From assembly GCA_030549495.1 (NCBI GenBank), contig JAUIRK010000871.1, positions 186,001 to 250,000 on the forward strand: a stretch of DNA of 64,000 bases. Direction: 5' to 3'. Both the position numbers and the translations under genes were made by a program. Each line of letters opens with the position of its first letter. Position 1 is the first letter of the stretch. This DNA is from Nectonema munidae. Taxonomy: Eukaryota > Nematomorpha > Nectonematoida > Nectonematidae. Below the pieces are notes generated by a model. That model was not told the DNA's origin. It worked only from the letters and a program-made list of their open reading frames with translations, and ran no database searches. This document shows positions 1-12,400 of this stretch, in pieces.

Positions 1-57
1 CTCAGCGCTCATTGATGCTTCTAAATGAAAGTTTGATAGATTTCTCATTTTTTTTAG

Positions 58-444
58 AAAACTTATTTAAGTGTGGTGTTAAGAGTTGTAACTTCGTGAA
101 CAAAGAAAAGTCATGTATGAAACTGCACATGTGTAAACATCCTTCTCTTTCCACTAAAAAAGAAATAATCTTCAAAGAGTGCTCACCAAAAAAAAATATT
201 GTCCAAAAAGTTTTAAATAATTCCGCGCCCTGTGATCAATCTTCACGCGAACTTGTAGTAAAAGAGGAATCAGTCAATCATGTTTCTTTCAAATGTTCTC
301 CTATGCATTCAAATGCTGAGAGCTATTTCTCTGATGCCCGTACTCAAAAAGCAAAATTTTACAATGTTTTTCAAAATTTCATTCAACCCTTGGATTTTTT
401 AACTCCAACGGAAGCAGAAAATTTTCAACGCCCCCTTTCAAAAG
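58..444 (+). CDS. KMT2-like gene, zinc-finger exon 1 of 3 in the window
   Basis: The exon follows a T-rich acceptor (51-57) and ends at an AAAG|GTAAGG donor. It is 387 nt, phase 1 at both ends. Near its start is a C2H2 pattern with spacing C-x4-C-x12-H-x3-H (FKCGVKSC, then LHMCKH). The rest is low-complexity, Ser/Asn/Lys-rich sequence with no domain I recognise. An open frame also runs upstream to a Met at base 12, but that Met lies in the intron tail, so I did not use it as a start. Confidence 0.6.
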
Positions 445-3400
445 GTAAGGAGCTTTATATTCATGCTTTCATCAAAGCCTCACCTATTTTTTCGATCAAT
501 CTCGAAACAGGTATATGACCTATCTCAATCCCATTTAAAACACTCAAAACATTGACTTCCGCTGAAACTTTATCAGGGTCAGGCAAAAATAAAATTAATT
601 TTACGTGTTATAGAAAGAAAAAATATAAAAAACAAAATGCGAGATTATTGATATTCTTTATTAAAATGTCTTTTTTAAAACCCTTATGGATAGATCAGCA
701 AGAGCACGTTAAAAAATATACCTGTCTAAAACTACAAATAGTTAACTTTATAAGTGAAATGACGAAAAAACAGTTGGGTAAAGAAAGGTATTAATAATTT
801 TTTACTGCTTTTTTGAGTAAATAAGGATTCCAAAACTAAATCAACGAGACCTTTTTTTCTGGGAAACACGTAAGACTTCTCTAAATATTAGTTTGTCACG
901 ACATACCTTTTACGGAGCACTAGTCTCGTGTTTCAATTCTTTATTTAGTTTTTTCTTGCAATTTTTAGTGTTGTTCCGAAATTAACCTCTAATGAAATTT
1001 TGAAATAGTATTAGTCTAATTTAATTATATCCGAATATTTTCCTTATTTTGAAATGTCAACTTTCTAAAAGGCCATTCAATTCAACACAAAAGTATCCTG
1101 AAAGGATTTACGTCAAAAATAATTGTGTTCTTGTAAATTTGATTAATTTTTTTAGCAACTTCACAAGGGTTCTATTGCTCCTTTAATCATTGCCAATTTT
1201 GGACGCCGCTCAAGATCGTTATTCAAATTCACTACTTCTTTGTACATAACAACTGCGTGTCTGGTGCAAACGCCAGAAGTATCGAGAGACGCTTGATGAT
1301 TCTTCTTTACCACACATCTCTCAATCTTAAGGTTTGCGTAGCGGATAAAAAAAAGTGTGAAGCCATAGAGTCTTCTTTTGAAAATTCCGCGCCAAATATC
1401 ACTGCTGCCTTCACAACCAAAACGCCCTCACGCAAAGTCCCCGTCGATTCCGTCTTAATCAGACAGGCCTACTCTACTGATCCTGCATACTCTTCACCTA
1501 TTACTCCGCCTACTCCATTTTCATTTCCCCAAGGTATTCGTTAATATTTTTTACTATGCCGTTGCATGTGGTAAATCTGGCTAATGTGTTATAATATTCT
1601 TTTACCTTCTGCATATTTACTTCTCTTGTATAATAATAATGTATTTTTTCTTAACCTATTAATACCTGAGTATAGAAATAAAAGACCAGTGCTGTAGTTA
1701 TTCGGGGTTAATACAAACTAAAAACACAGACAGACAGATATATACAAAATATATGTGCGTATATGGGGAAGTTATGAGGGCTTGTATTTAGTCTTTTTGA
1801 CGCGCCCCAAGAATCATAAAGGCTAAAAAATGTTTAGGTAACTTGCCCTATTCTTGCACCCCTCCTCTCGAGATTAAGTCTGTCGAAGCAAAATAATATA
1901 ATAAATTCACGCAAAAATTGTAACTATAATTTTTTTTAGAATAAAATAATTTTTGTCACATTAAAAGTAGTTATTTGTTTTTAAACGAGAAATATAGTAA
2001 GATAGTATGACAAATCCAGAGAATATTTCGAATCTTCCTTGTTCAACTTGAGTCAAGCAGAAAGCCGAGGGACCGTAATATTTTGCAATACATATGACCG
2101 CCATTCAGCCTTACCCTTCTGTTTCACTTGTTTATTTTTTGCTTTAAAAAATTAAAAATTTTTAAATTATTTTTAGTTTTTATTTTTTAACAAATTTTCC
2201 CATTATGATATGTATAAGAAAAAAATACAAACTGAATCACTTAAATATTGAAAAAATTAATATCTTTCAGATACTTTAAAAAAATTTTTTTTTTTAATTT
2301 TTTTTTCTGAAAAAATTAATGGCAACATTGAAGGAATTGAAAAGTTTGAAGTTGAGGCATATCGTGATTTTTAAAATTTTAATAGACCTAGAAAAGGAAC
2401 TTCCAAAAATGTTGAATTTTTAAATTTTGCAGTAGAATATAATTTAGAGAAATTTTTGAGATGTCATATCTAATTTCTTTTAGAAGCTTTGATAGATCAT
2501 ATTTAAAATTAAATTGACTGAAGCATTACAGAATATTCAATGACCTACAGACTTATTATTACTACAGTAAAGTTGAGCGTAAAAATTATTGAAAAAGTTT
2601 GTCATATTTTCCTAAAGTATATTTCCTGATCTTTTATGCCTGTAGGCTAAAATTGACGTTTTATACAATATAATTAAAATGAAGGAATTTAAATCAACAA
2701 ATGAGATATGACTTCGACTAGTGTCTTCTCTAATCTCGTTGCAACTTATAAACTTTTGTTTACTGCTACTTTTTCTGAAGCTAAAAGATGAAGGAGCATT
2801 TATTAATCTAGCGTTAATACAAAATTTTCATAGGTCATACATGCATGAAGGATCCTTAATTTTGCTAGCATGTGAAAAGATCCAACAGAACAAATCAATT
2901 CACACAAGCTTGCTATAAAATTATCTATGTCAATTTAAGTCAAAAATACTCAAAAAATTGTCCAGGAATGAAAGCTTATGCCCTTAAATATTTATTTGTT
3001 GTAACCTTGTAAACTAGCAAACTGTTACAGAAACTTTTTCATTTCCAGCAGAATTTCACATCCAAATTAAATATAAGTAAGAAAATCTTTTTAGGTGTAA
3101 TCGCTAAGTTGTCTGATTGAACCTTCCAAATTTATCTAATAGTTTTTCTTACATTTTTCGGTCAATGAAAATAAGAAAACTATTTTCAATGAGCCTTTCT
3201 AAAGGTGATAGACACGAGTTCAATTAAAAATTGTTCCTCTCATATTAGTTTATGCTTCCGCACACACCTAAAACTGTTTCAGGAAACAGTGGTTGCGTAG
3301 GAATATTCAGTACATACTCTTGGCACCATCATATACAGGAACTGAAAAGAGCGTAAAACGATTTGTTTTCTTCAAAAATTTCTTTACCGATGATGATTTG

Positions 3401-6400
3401 CCGCTTCATTTTTAAGGACTTATATGCTCTATGCCGAATTGTTTTTTTTGGACCGTTTCTCACGCTATTATGGAAAAGCATTTAAGAATGTTGCACAAAG
3501 AAGGTGATTTTCCAAGGTTTCTTGAGTTTAAGCGCTTTTTCAATTATTACTGTGAGGTTGTAAGAAAAAATTCTCTCTCCCTGCAACAAATCACTCTTCC
3601 AAGTAGACAATCTCAAACGAAAGCTTTTTTCAAAAAAACATCTCCTTCGCTTCCTCTCTCTACGCATTCATTGGTAATTCCTAAACCCGTAGCTGTAAAA
3701 ACGACTCCATCCTTCACCCCCGCGCCACAAGTTCTTTCTGAAAGCAAACCATATGTCGCTTGTTTTCCAAATTTACCAGTTACAGGTAAAAATTTTGTAT
3801 TCACATTTAATTCATTTAAAACTCTTTATCTATCTAAGTATTTCTTCTTAGTCCCGTGTTTCTTAAATCTCGGTGCGACCCAATTTTTGGTCTTGATATA
3901 AAATTTATAATCTCTATATGAATATAGTATTTTAATTATTCATTTTATCTTTTACTTATCATAGAGCAATTGTTTTTGATTTTTCTCATGAATAAATTGA
4001 AACTACGTATATTAAAAATGTTCAAACATATAGTCTTCTTATACACATGTATGTATGCATTGAAGTCAAAGCTCATGGATGAAAATAAAAATATTCTGAA
4101 TTTATATGATTACTCAATCAATTTTCAGTAGTGATCCTCAATTATATCTTCCTTTTACTAGTATGAAAGCAATACCAGAGTTTCTTTTAGGAGAAGCACT
4201 TAGGGAAGCAATGCGTAGTAGGTCTTGTATAGAGATGGGTAATCTCGTAACTCATATACTTTCAAGTTTTGAGTTTTCATCAAACAAACTTATTTTTCAA
4301 TTCATCTAAATCTCAACACTTCACATAACAGATTATCATCACATGTGAATAAGAGACATAGTGAAAAATATTATTATTAAGGTATTGCTATGATATTTTT
4401 CCATGAAGGTAAAATTTTATGAAAGGACAGGTGAGCGCCTAATACAGAGGTTGGGAACCTATGGCTCGCGAGCCAGACATGGCTCTTTTGATGACTGCAT
4501 GTGGCTCTCAGATAAATCAGTGGCATTTAGGATAAATACACTCTCTTAATTTCGTCATCATTACGAATCACGACGACACAAATAAAGCTGATGAGGATGC
4601 AGACTTTGCTTATTAATAAATAACTTTGATAAAGCAAATGTTGTTTAAAATAAATTCAGAGTCTTATTATACTATAAAATTGTTGGTCTTCTTTTTCCAT
4701 TTAGTTGTAATCAGTATTTAAAAATATGTATGGCTCTCAGAGGATTAGATTTTAAAATGTCTTTTTTGGGCTCTTTTAGTCAAAAAGGTTCCCGGCCCCT
4801 GGCCTAATAGATAACTATAACGGGGAAATATTGCCAACAATTTGTTTTTTCTCTTCCTCCACCTCATTTACTAACAAATCTGCCCCTCTAATAGAGAGGG
4901 TGAGGGACGGAGCAATCGCCTATTGCTTAGGATAAGATAGGATAGACTCAACCTATAGGATAAAGGAGCGGGATAATAATGTTTCCGAAACAAAATGTTG
5001 CTCTTCAACGCAGTTGCGAACGAAGCGGCATGGATGAGCATGATCCCCGAGACATAATTGAGAGAGAGCCAATAACTGAATTGTCAATTAATTTTAATTT
5101 TCTAGTTGTCACTGAAAGAAACATAATAAGAGACATAGTGAAAAATATTATTATTAAGGTATTGCTATGATATTTTTCCATGAAGGTAAAATCTTATGAA
5201 AGGACAGGTGAGCAAAAATAAGGAAAAAATACCACATATGTTACTTTTAACTTTGCTAGTCTAGTTCTGTGCTAAAAATTTTTTTTTTATTTTGCGATTT
5301 AATTTATTACTTTTCGTATCACCCTAAAGTTAACAAGATTTTGTATTTTTTTAATCCCAAACTATTTGATAAATGAATTTTTTTAGTTTCATAACACCCT
5401 TTGAAATGATAAAATTGGGAGGTTGCCTGCCAAAACAAGATATATTTAAAGATAAAACTTAGGAAATGCGAAGGAACCAAATTTTTATATTCGAAAACCA
5501 AAGTGTTCATAATCGTACGAAAAAAATGAGCAGGAGAGAAAAGGGGATAAAGAAGATGAGAGCAAATGTACTATCGATTAGGCTAGAGAGAGGGTTTGGC
5601 AAAGAGCGTAGCCAGAGATGCAATAAATATGCTGGGCTGATTAAACATCTACGGAGTAGTAGGCAAGACAGGCAAGATTACAGTTCATATATAATATATA
5701 ATAATAAAACGTCCAGGTAGTATTAATAGTGAAGTATTTAATTTATTATGACGGTGTATTGATATATCTAATAATGGTAATGGTACCGTAGGGTGTTTTC
5801 ATCGAAAAGGCACAATTGCGCCGCTTGTATCGAACTATGAGGAGATCAAGCTTGATGTAGGATCGAACCCAAGACCTTGAGTTATCGAATCCAGCATCCA
5901 ACCAACCCTGCTCACGCTCTGATGAACATTTCCTACTTCTCAAGCTGCAGTTGAACGTTTATTTTTAATTGGAGCATCTTAAATATACATTGAAAGACTT
6001 AGCTTTAAAACAAGAAAGGTAATATGGAAAGTCTGCTCATAAGCCAAATAAGTCTTTTAAATAATATTAAAAAAGATATAATTAAAAATTATTGGGAGGG
6101 GGGGAGGCCTTTTCGCCTCCCCCTCGCATGTGCGCGCATGCAATAGTAGTATATAACTTTTGTCATTAGTATATTTGCCATATCTTCTTTGCTCCACTTT
6201 TTGAGAAAAGAAAATTAATTTGAGTAGAAAGAATGTTTGTGGGGTCGAAGATTTTAAAGGGATACCCTTTGGAGTTTGAGTCGGCTTTTTCAAGTATTGA
6301 AGAATAATTTTCTTAAGTATTTTAAAAAATGAATATAGTAAGTTCAATTTTTGTCAGGTAATTAACCTCTCTTTAGTCGAATGCAAAAGTAAGAGTTGAA

Positions 6401-9400
6401 ATATTTTAAATTTTGAAGTATTTAGAGTCGCATTTTTGTAAGTTTACTTATAGTCAGATAATTCCTCTCATATTCGATAGCCCAGGTAGAAATATTTTAT
6501 CATAAATTTTTATGGACTCCATTATAAGTAATTTCATAATTTTTTGAACCATGAACAAATGTGCGTTGTTCAAAAATACAATATATTTATTAAAGTGAGT
6601 TTTTGTTTCTCTCGTAGTGGAGTATTGATTGTTGCAGCTTTGAAATGAAACTAATTATCAATTTCTCTTCACGTAACTTTAGTCATTGTCTTCCACCACA
6701 TACGTCATGGCTCTAATCTTTCTTGCTTTATCTTATTCTCTTTATAACAGATTTCTTCTCACTACTTCGTCAACCCTCTCTCTCAGTCCTTGCTTTTTCA
6801 TATTAACAAATTTCACTTTAAGCACCTTTTTTTGCTCCTCTTCTTCTCAACCCATTTGTTCTCAGAAAAAGGGACGCAATTAAGTAATTTGATATAAACA
6901 TACAAACAGTGGGATCAAATAGGTTAATGTGTCGGCCATATGTCTATATACCATATTTTAGAGATGGAATATTTTTAGAATTAGATATTAACATTTATTC
7001 CACATTTAGATATGTTTAGAATCATAGCAATCTCTTCCTTTATACGAGAGTATATTTTTAGTAACCTGATCGTATGATTCTCCTTTTGATATTGAAGAAG
7101 ACAATTTTATTTTATTGGACACCAGTGTTTCATTGGCTGAAAGGATAAATGGCGATCAGACAGATTTAAATATTTTTTAAAATGTATGTACCTTGATTTT
7201 AATAGAGGAACAACCTGAAATTCTCCGCAGTAAGCGAAAGAGGAAGTTAAAAGTTGATGCTGATATGATATGTGATAAAGCCTTTCAACGTCTCTTGAAG
7301 CGAATTTACGAGATAGAAGATCACGAGCAAGATCAACAAGCAAAAAATTTCTTATCATCGACTCCCCTACACAAAAGTACTTCTGATAGCTATGACACTT
7401 TTTTTAGCGCTTCTCTTGAAAGCAACACCGAAGAGAAAGAACACGCGATTAATGAGGAATTTAATCAAAAGGAGGAGAAGAAATCCAATGGTGATTTGTA
7501 AGTTAGTTCGCTTTCAGCTCATAATACTTTATTTTTTCAAAGGAATTTCAAAAGTCAGTTCATTGGTTGATGATCTTTCATTTCTTGAAACTATCGAAAA
7601 TTCATCCTACAAATTATCCAAAGGTTAGTTATATATTTCAATTTCTCTCATTTATATTTTATAGTATAAAATGTACGAGTTTTAAAAACATGCGATTAAA
7701 CTTATTGTAAGCTTCAATCTTTCTCTAAAGTGAGAAGCCCTAACAAGTTTTTTATGTTTCAATCGTAGTTAAGTGTGACACTTATTAATTTTATATTATC
7801 CCATTTTTTTTTCCTAATTTATTATTTAAACACATCAAGTTTTACCACATCAATTCACTTCGCAGTTCAATGAATGAGGATCGTTTTAATGCTCTCATTC
7901 TTCTTTTTGTCTTAAAAATTTTGATAACCCTTAAATTTATATGCTCGAAATTTGAGTTCTAGTTTAGTAAAATCCGCCCCCCGTCTCCCCTAATGTCAAT
8001 TTCTAGATCCGCCCCTGAATATGATTTAGAAAGTGCATGGTTCCACTTTCTCTTTCCATCTTGGTTGGCTGCCTCTAGTGGGTTAAGCTAAACAATCGAG
8101 TAGTTTGAGGTGTGTCCTTTCAATAACTTATTTATTATTACTAACTATACCTAGTATCTCACTTTACTCGTATATATATATATATTGAATATAACAATTA
8201 TTATTATCCGATCAAATACGCTATTTTTCTTCAGTTCATTTGAATAGTCCAAATTTATTTAAAAAATGTTAAATATAATTAGGGTAATTTGATTGGTTAA
8301 AACTAAAAAATTATTCAAACTTTTAAAAGCATACATATTACAGAACTTACATACAAAAAAGACCATAACTTCTTAAATATATGATATAACAGTGATTCTT
8401 AACCTAAGGGGCGCGCATAAACAATTTTCTAAAACGTAAGAATTTTATGAATGAAATGCATACTGTGGTCATTGCGTATTTACAATCTGTATTGAATGAC
8501 TTGATTTATTTTTTAATTTTGAGTTTTAATGTCAAATAAGTAAATTCAGCCACTTCCTAGTAGTATCTCACTTATAATCAAATAAAATGTCAAATATACT
8601 AATAATAATTACTAAAAAGTTAGATCAGTATCCCACTGATTTATATTCATTGTTAATAAAAAGAATATATATATTAAAAATATTTTTTATTTCTCTTGAT
8701 AATTTAGTAGGCTATTAAATGTGTAGATGCAAGGGGGCGGGAGAGAAAGGGGCGTGGTGGTAAAAAAGTAGAAGGCCACAGTAATATAAGTTTAGTAAGT
8801 AATTATCAAATAATTTTCTTGTATGTCCATGGAAATTTAGATAAACTAGAATACTTCTAAGTCATTGTACACATAAAATATGCAAAAAAAAGCTTTCAAA
8901 GCAAATCATATTTTTCTTCTGGTGCTAAACTGAAAAATAATTTTGAGTCTCTGTTTTTAATATTTTGCATAAATTTTCTCAGGATAATAAAGTTAATTTT
9001 ATTATAAAAAGTAATTATAAACTACTAATTAATATTTTTTATTTCGTATTAGAATTGTTAATTGTGGCATTGAACATTATTCGATTTTTATAACTTTCTT
9101 ATGATATGACAATTCTTTTCTATACTTTTATATGAAAATTACTTAGTTTTCACAATAATTTTTACAACTGAAAAAGTTGAGACAAGAAGAATTGAAAAAA
9201 TAAATTAAACAATAGTTTCACATTTTTAATGTGTTGACTTTTTGTGGATTTAAAAAGTTTGCTTAAAAGATAATATTTTTCAACTTTTTTGGTTTAGTGA
9301 TTTGAGATGTTAAAAAGCTGCATATGTAACTTTTAACCATACTGAAATAGCATGTATTTTTCAATATAGATGTCTGCAAGGCTTCTTCGAAGCGCAAAAA

Positions 9401-12400
9401 TAGTTGTAGTACTGAAGAAAGTTGTATAGAACGAGTAACGACTCCCTTGAAACGGTGCAGAACCAAAAATTTGTTCGATTACAAGGAGGAGATTTTGGAA
9501 AGGAAAGAAAAGACGATCTTCAAAAATAAAACACAGGAAACTTCAAATCTCTCAAACTCCTTCAATCCTAAACCTTCAGATTCTTATAAAAGGCTCGAAG
9601 GTGGCGTTAGAGTTAAAAATTTGTCATTCCAACCTGATGAGGAATCGCAAGCCCTGTTGAAAAAGAGTGTTCTACAAGTGCAACACAACTTGGCCGAAAG
9701 GAAGGTAAATTATTACGATTTTTTCATTATACTTCATACCATGTGATAATGTGAATGTGTTTCAGTGAAAATTGAGTTTAAATTTCACTTTCACAGTATC
9801 GATATAGGGGAAGGATGTTCTTTCATACTTGGGCAGATATCACGGCCGCGTTCGAACTAAATCAAAAGTTTTTTTTTAAATATTCTACTGTTGGGCCTCT
9901 CCCAATTCCATAAGAAATGCATTAACATGATGATATAAATATGATGAATATTTTGATTATAGTATGATAATTGAAAATGGTTTTTAGTGTTTTTGTATTA
10001 TATTCTCATTGAAAGGAAATCTTTGTTGAACTATGACAATGTCGTCAACATATAATATTTAAACCAAATGAAATATAGAGCAAAATCCCGCTGTTTCCAC
10101 GCATGTAAATAGAAATGATCACAACTCGTGTTAAAATTCTTCGACGGTCCTTTCATTCAGGTTTTCTTCTCTTCTCGCAGTTTTGGGGAAGCATGCATGC
10201 TATCTCCATTCTTCTTGATTCATTAAAATGGCTGCTCAACTTAAGTTTGCGGAGGTAAAATTGTATACTAGATGCGTTAAATTTATGCAATTACTTTATT
10301 TTATTATCTTAACTACAAATGTTTTTAAATTTAATGTTAAGAAAATTTTTCCTATATTAGGGGGACTCAAGTAATCAGGGTTTTAATTTTTTTGTTATGA
10401 GCATAATTTTTATTCCATTTCTGTACAATTATATACCAACTCTGTAAGTAATTTTTAAAACTTAGATTATATAAAAGAGAAGAACTTAACATTTTCGTAT
10501 AGACAAGTATTTAAATAAGTATTTAAATGGGTTAAAAGATGCTAAAATGTTCAAATTAATAGTCTAAAACGTATCTTTCAGAAAGATTACAAGTATTCGT
10601 AGTTATTCTTGAAACCTAATCCCTGCGAATTGACTGTATATGTGTATTTAATAAAATGTTGTTCTTTATTTTATTTATTAACTAGCTAAGAGCCATCTTT
10701 TGACTTGCTCGGGGTGACACATAAATCCATATCGAGGCTTAAATGTCAAACTTATTCAGTTTTCATAAAAAAGTTTAAGTCCAATTTGCTCAAATACTAC
10801 ATGTCTTATTTTTTATTTGATATATTTTACGTAAATGTACAAGAAGTAGTCATCATTGGCATCTTGTGTTTGAGCTGTTTTGATTCGTTTGTCTCTTGTG
10901 TCCGATTCATGTTGTGAAAAGAAGATCTGACGGGGGGGGGGGAGGGATGCTGCGTGAGCTGTACGAAACATGTCAATATCTACGCACATTGTAGTAGCTT
11001 TGTAGGTAGTGGAATGCTTTCACGGTCTCAAGACCTTAATCAGAGAGTCGCGCGTTGCTGGTGTCTTGAGGAGGATGGCTAGGAACTAGACCAAAGTAGG
11101 AGTGAACAGTGGTCTGGAGGGCGGTAACTGCGTCGACAGGGGTTGCATTGTCGTAAGCATATTGTAACTCCCATACTGTGACCAGGGTAATGAGTGGCAC
11201 ATAGTGTTGAAGAGACCTCCATTTATTTCTTATGTAGAGGTGATAAGAAGATAAGAAAACTGATAAGAAGTGAGTTAGGTGTCACTATCGGTGTTAGGAA
11301 GCTCGTGGATCATTGTCCCAATTTAGAGACATAATGGTAGAGGACAGTACATAGTCCTGTTTCAGAACAATGGTGATAAAGAAAGAGTCACAGATGCTGT
11401 TTTGTCCAGGGCGCGGCCAGTCATCCCATCATGAAGAGCCTGTACAAGGTCCGTGAAGTGGTCGGAACAGCCAAAGCATTTTTTGCACATAGCTGGTGTG
11501 ATAGTGTGATTTTGGGAAACTTTTCTACTATATACACAAACCATCTGACATTTATTTTTCATCAGTGCAAGCTTTATGTACAAATGATATTGGAAGACGT
11601 TATCGATCTTGGCGCTAAACTGTCACTGCTGGTATGATGTTCTTGTCTGCCAGTTTTATTCCGAGTAATAGACTTAGTTTTGAAGAGTGAATAAATAAAT
11701 AACAATCTCTGAAAAAATGTTTATAAAACCACTTTCACCGCCGAAAATAGATTATTCGAATACGGTCTCTTTTCAGAGACTTCACCTTCAGTCTTAATAC
11801 CAACAGTTCTGCTTGGCCTTTTGAGAGGTAAATGATACAATTTGATGTACTTGAAATATATGTATACACGTCACCAATTGGAATTTATATACAATGCATG
11901 CCTTAAAACCAACAAGCTTTTGAAAACTGTCCGTGATGTCAAGAACTAATAGTATGTTTGAAATCAGCGTTAAAACTCCACAACGTTGAATGAAAATCCA
12001 TGCGCATATTACAAACAGTTACAGCTACTTTTATGCAAAAACCATGTTTGTGTTGTCTCTTCTAAAAAAATCCCAGGTAGTCTATAAGCGATGCTCTTAA
12101 CAATATTTTTTGGCAGTGGTCAAGCTTATTGAAATTATTTCGGGGTTGCAGAGTTGGAGTCTCATAAAAGCTAGAATACATCTACTTGGAAATAAGATGC
12201 CTGGGCGCCTTACACACCTTACAAGACTATTTAACGACGCATGGCAAAAGTTTCCATTTCTAACATGGGTAAAAACTTCAGTGATGCCCACCCCACTCAT
12301 TATATACTGTAGTAGCTATTTTATTTAGTGTCTGAAGTTGATTTTTATCAGTAAATTTTGATTAATCTTACAAAATGATAACGGGCTTCAGATTAAACAA

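Noticed and set aside
12-57. Met start of the first open frame
   Set aside because: It lies before a good T-rich acceptor and the zinc finger begins right after it; the frame just happens to be open through the intron tail.
11777-11827. Exon-like 51-nt segment with TCTCTTTTCAG acceptor and GAGAG|GTAAAT donor
   Set aside because: Its open frame needs phase 1 on both sides, while the neighbouring inferred exons meet at phase 0, and in phase 0 it has a stop.
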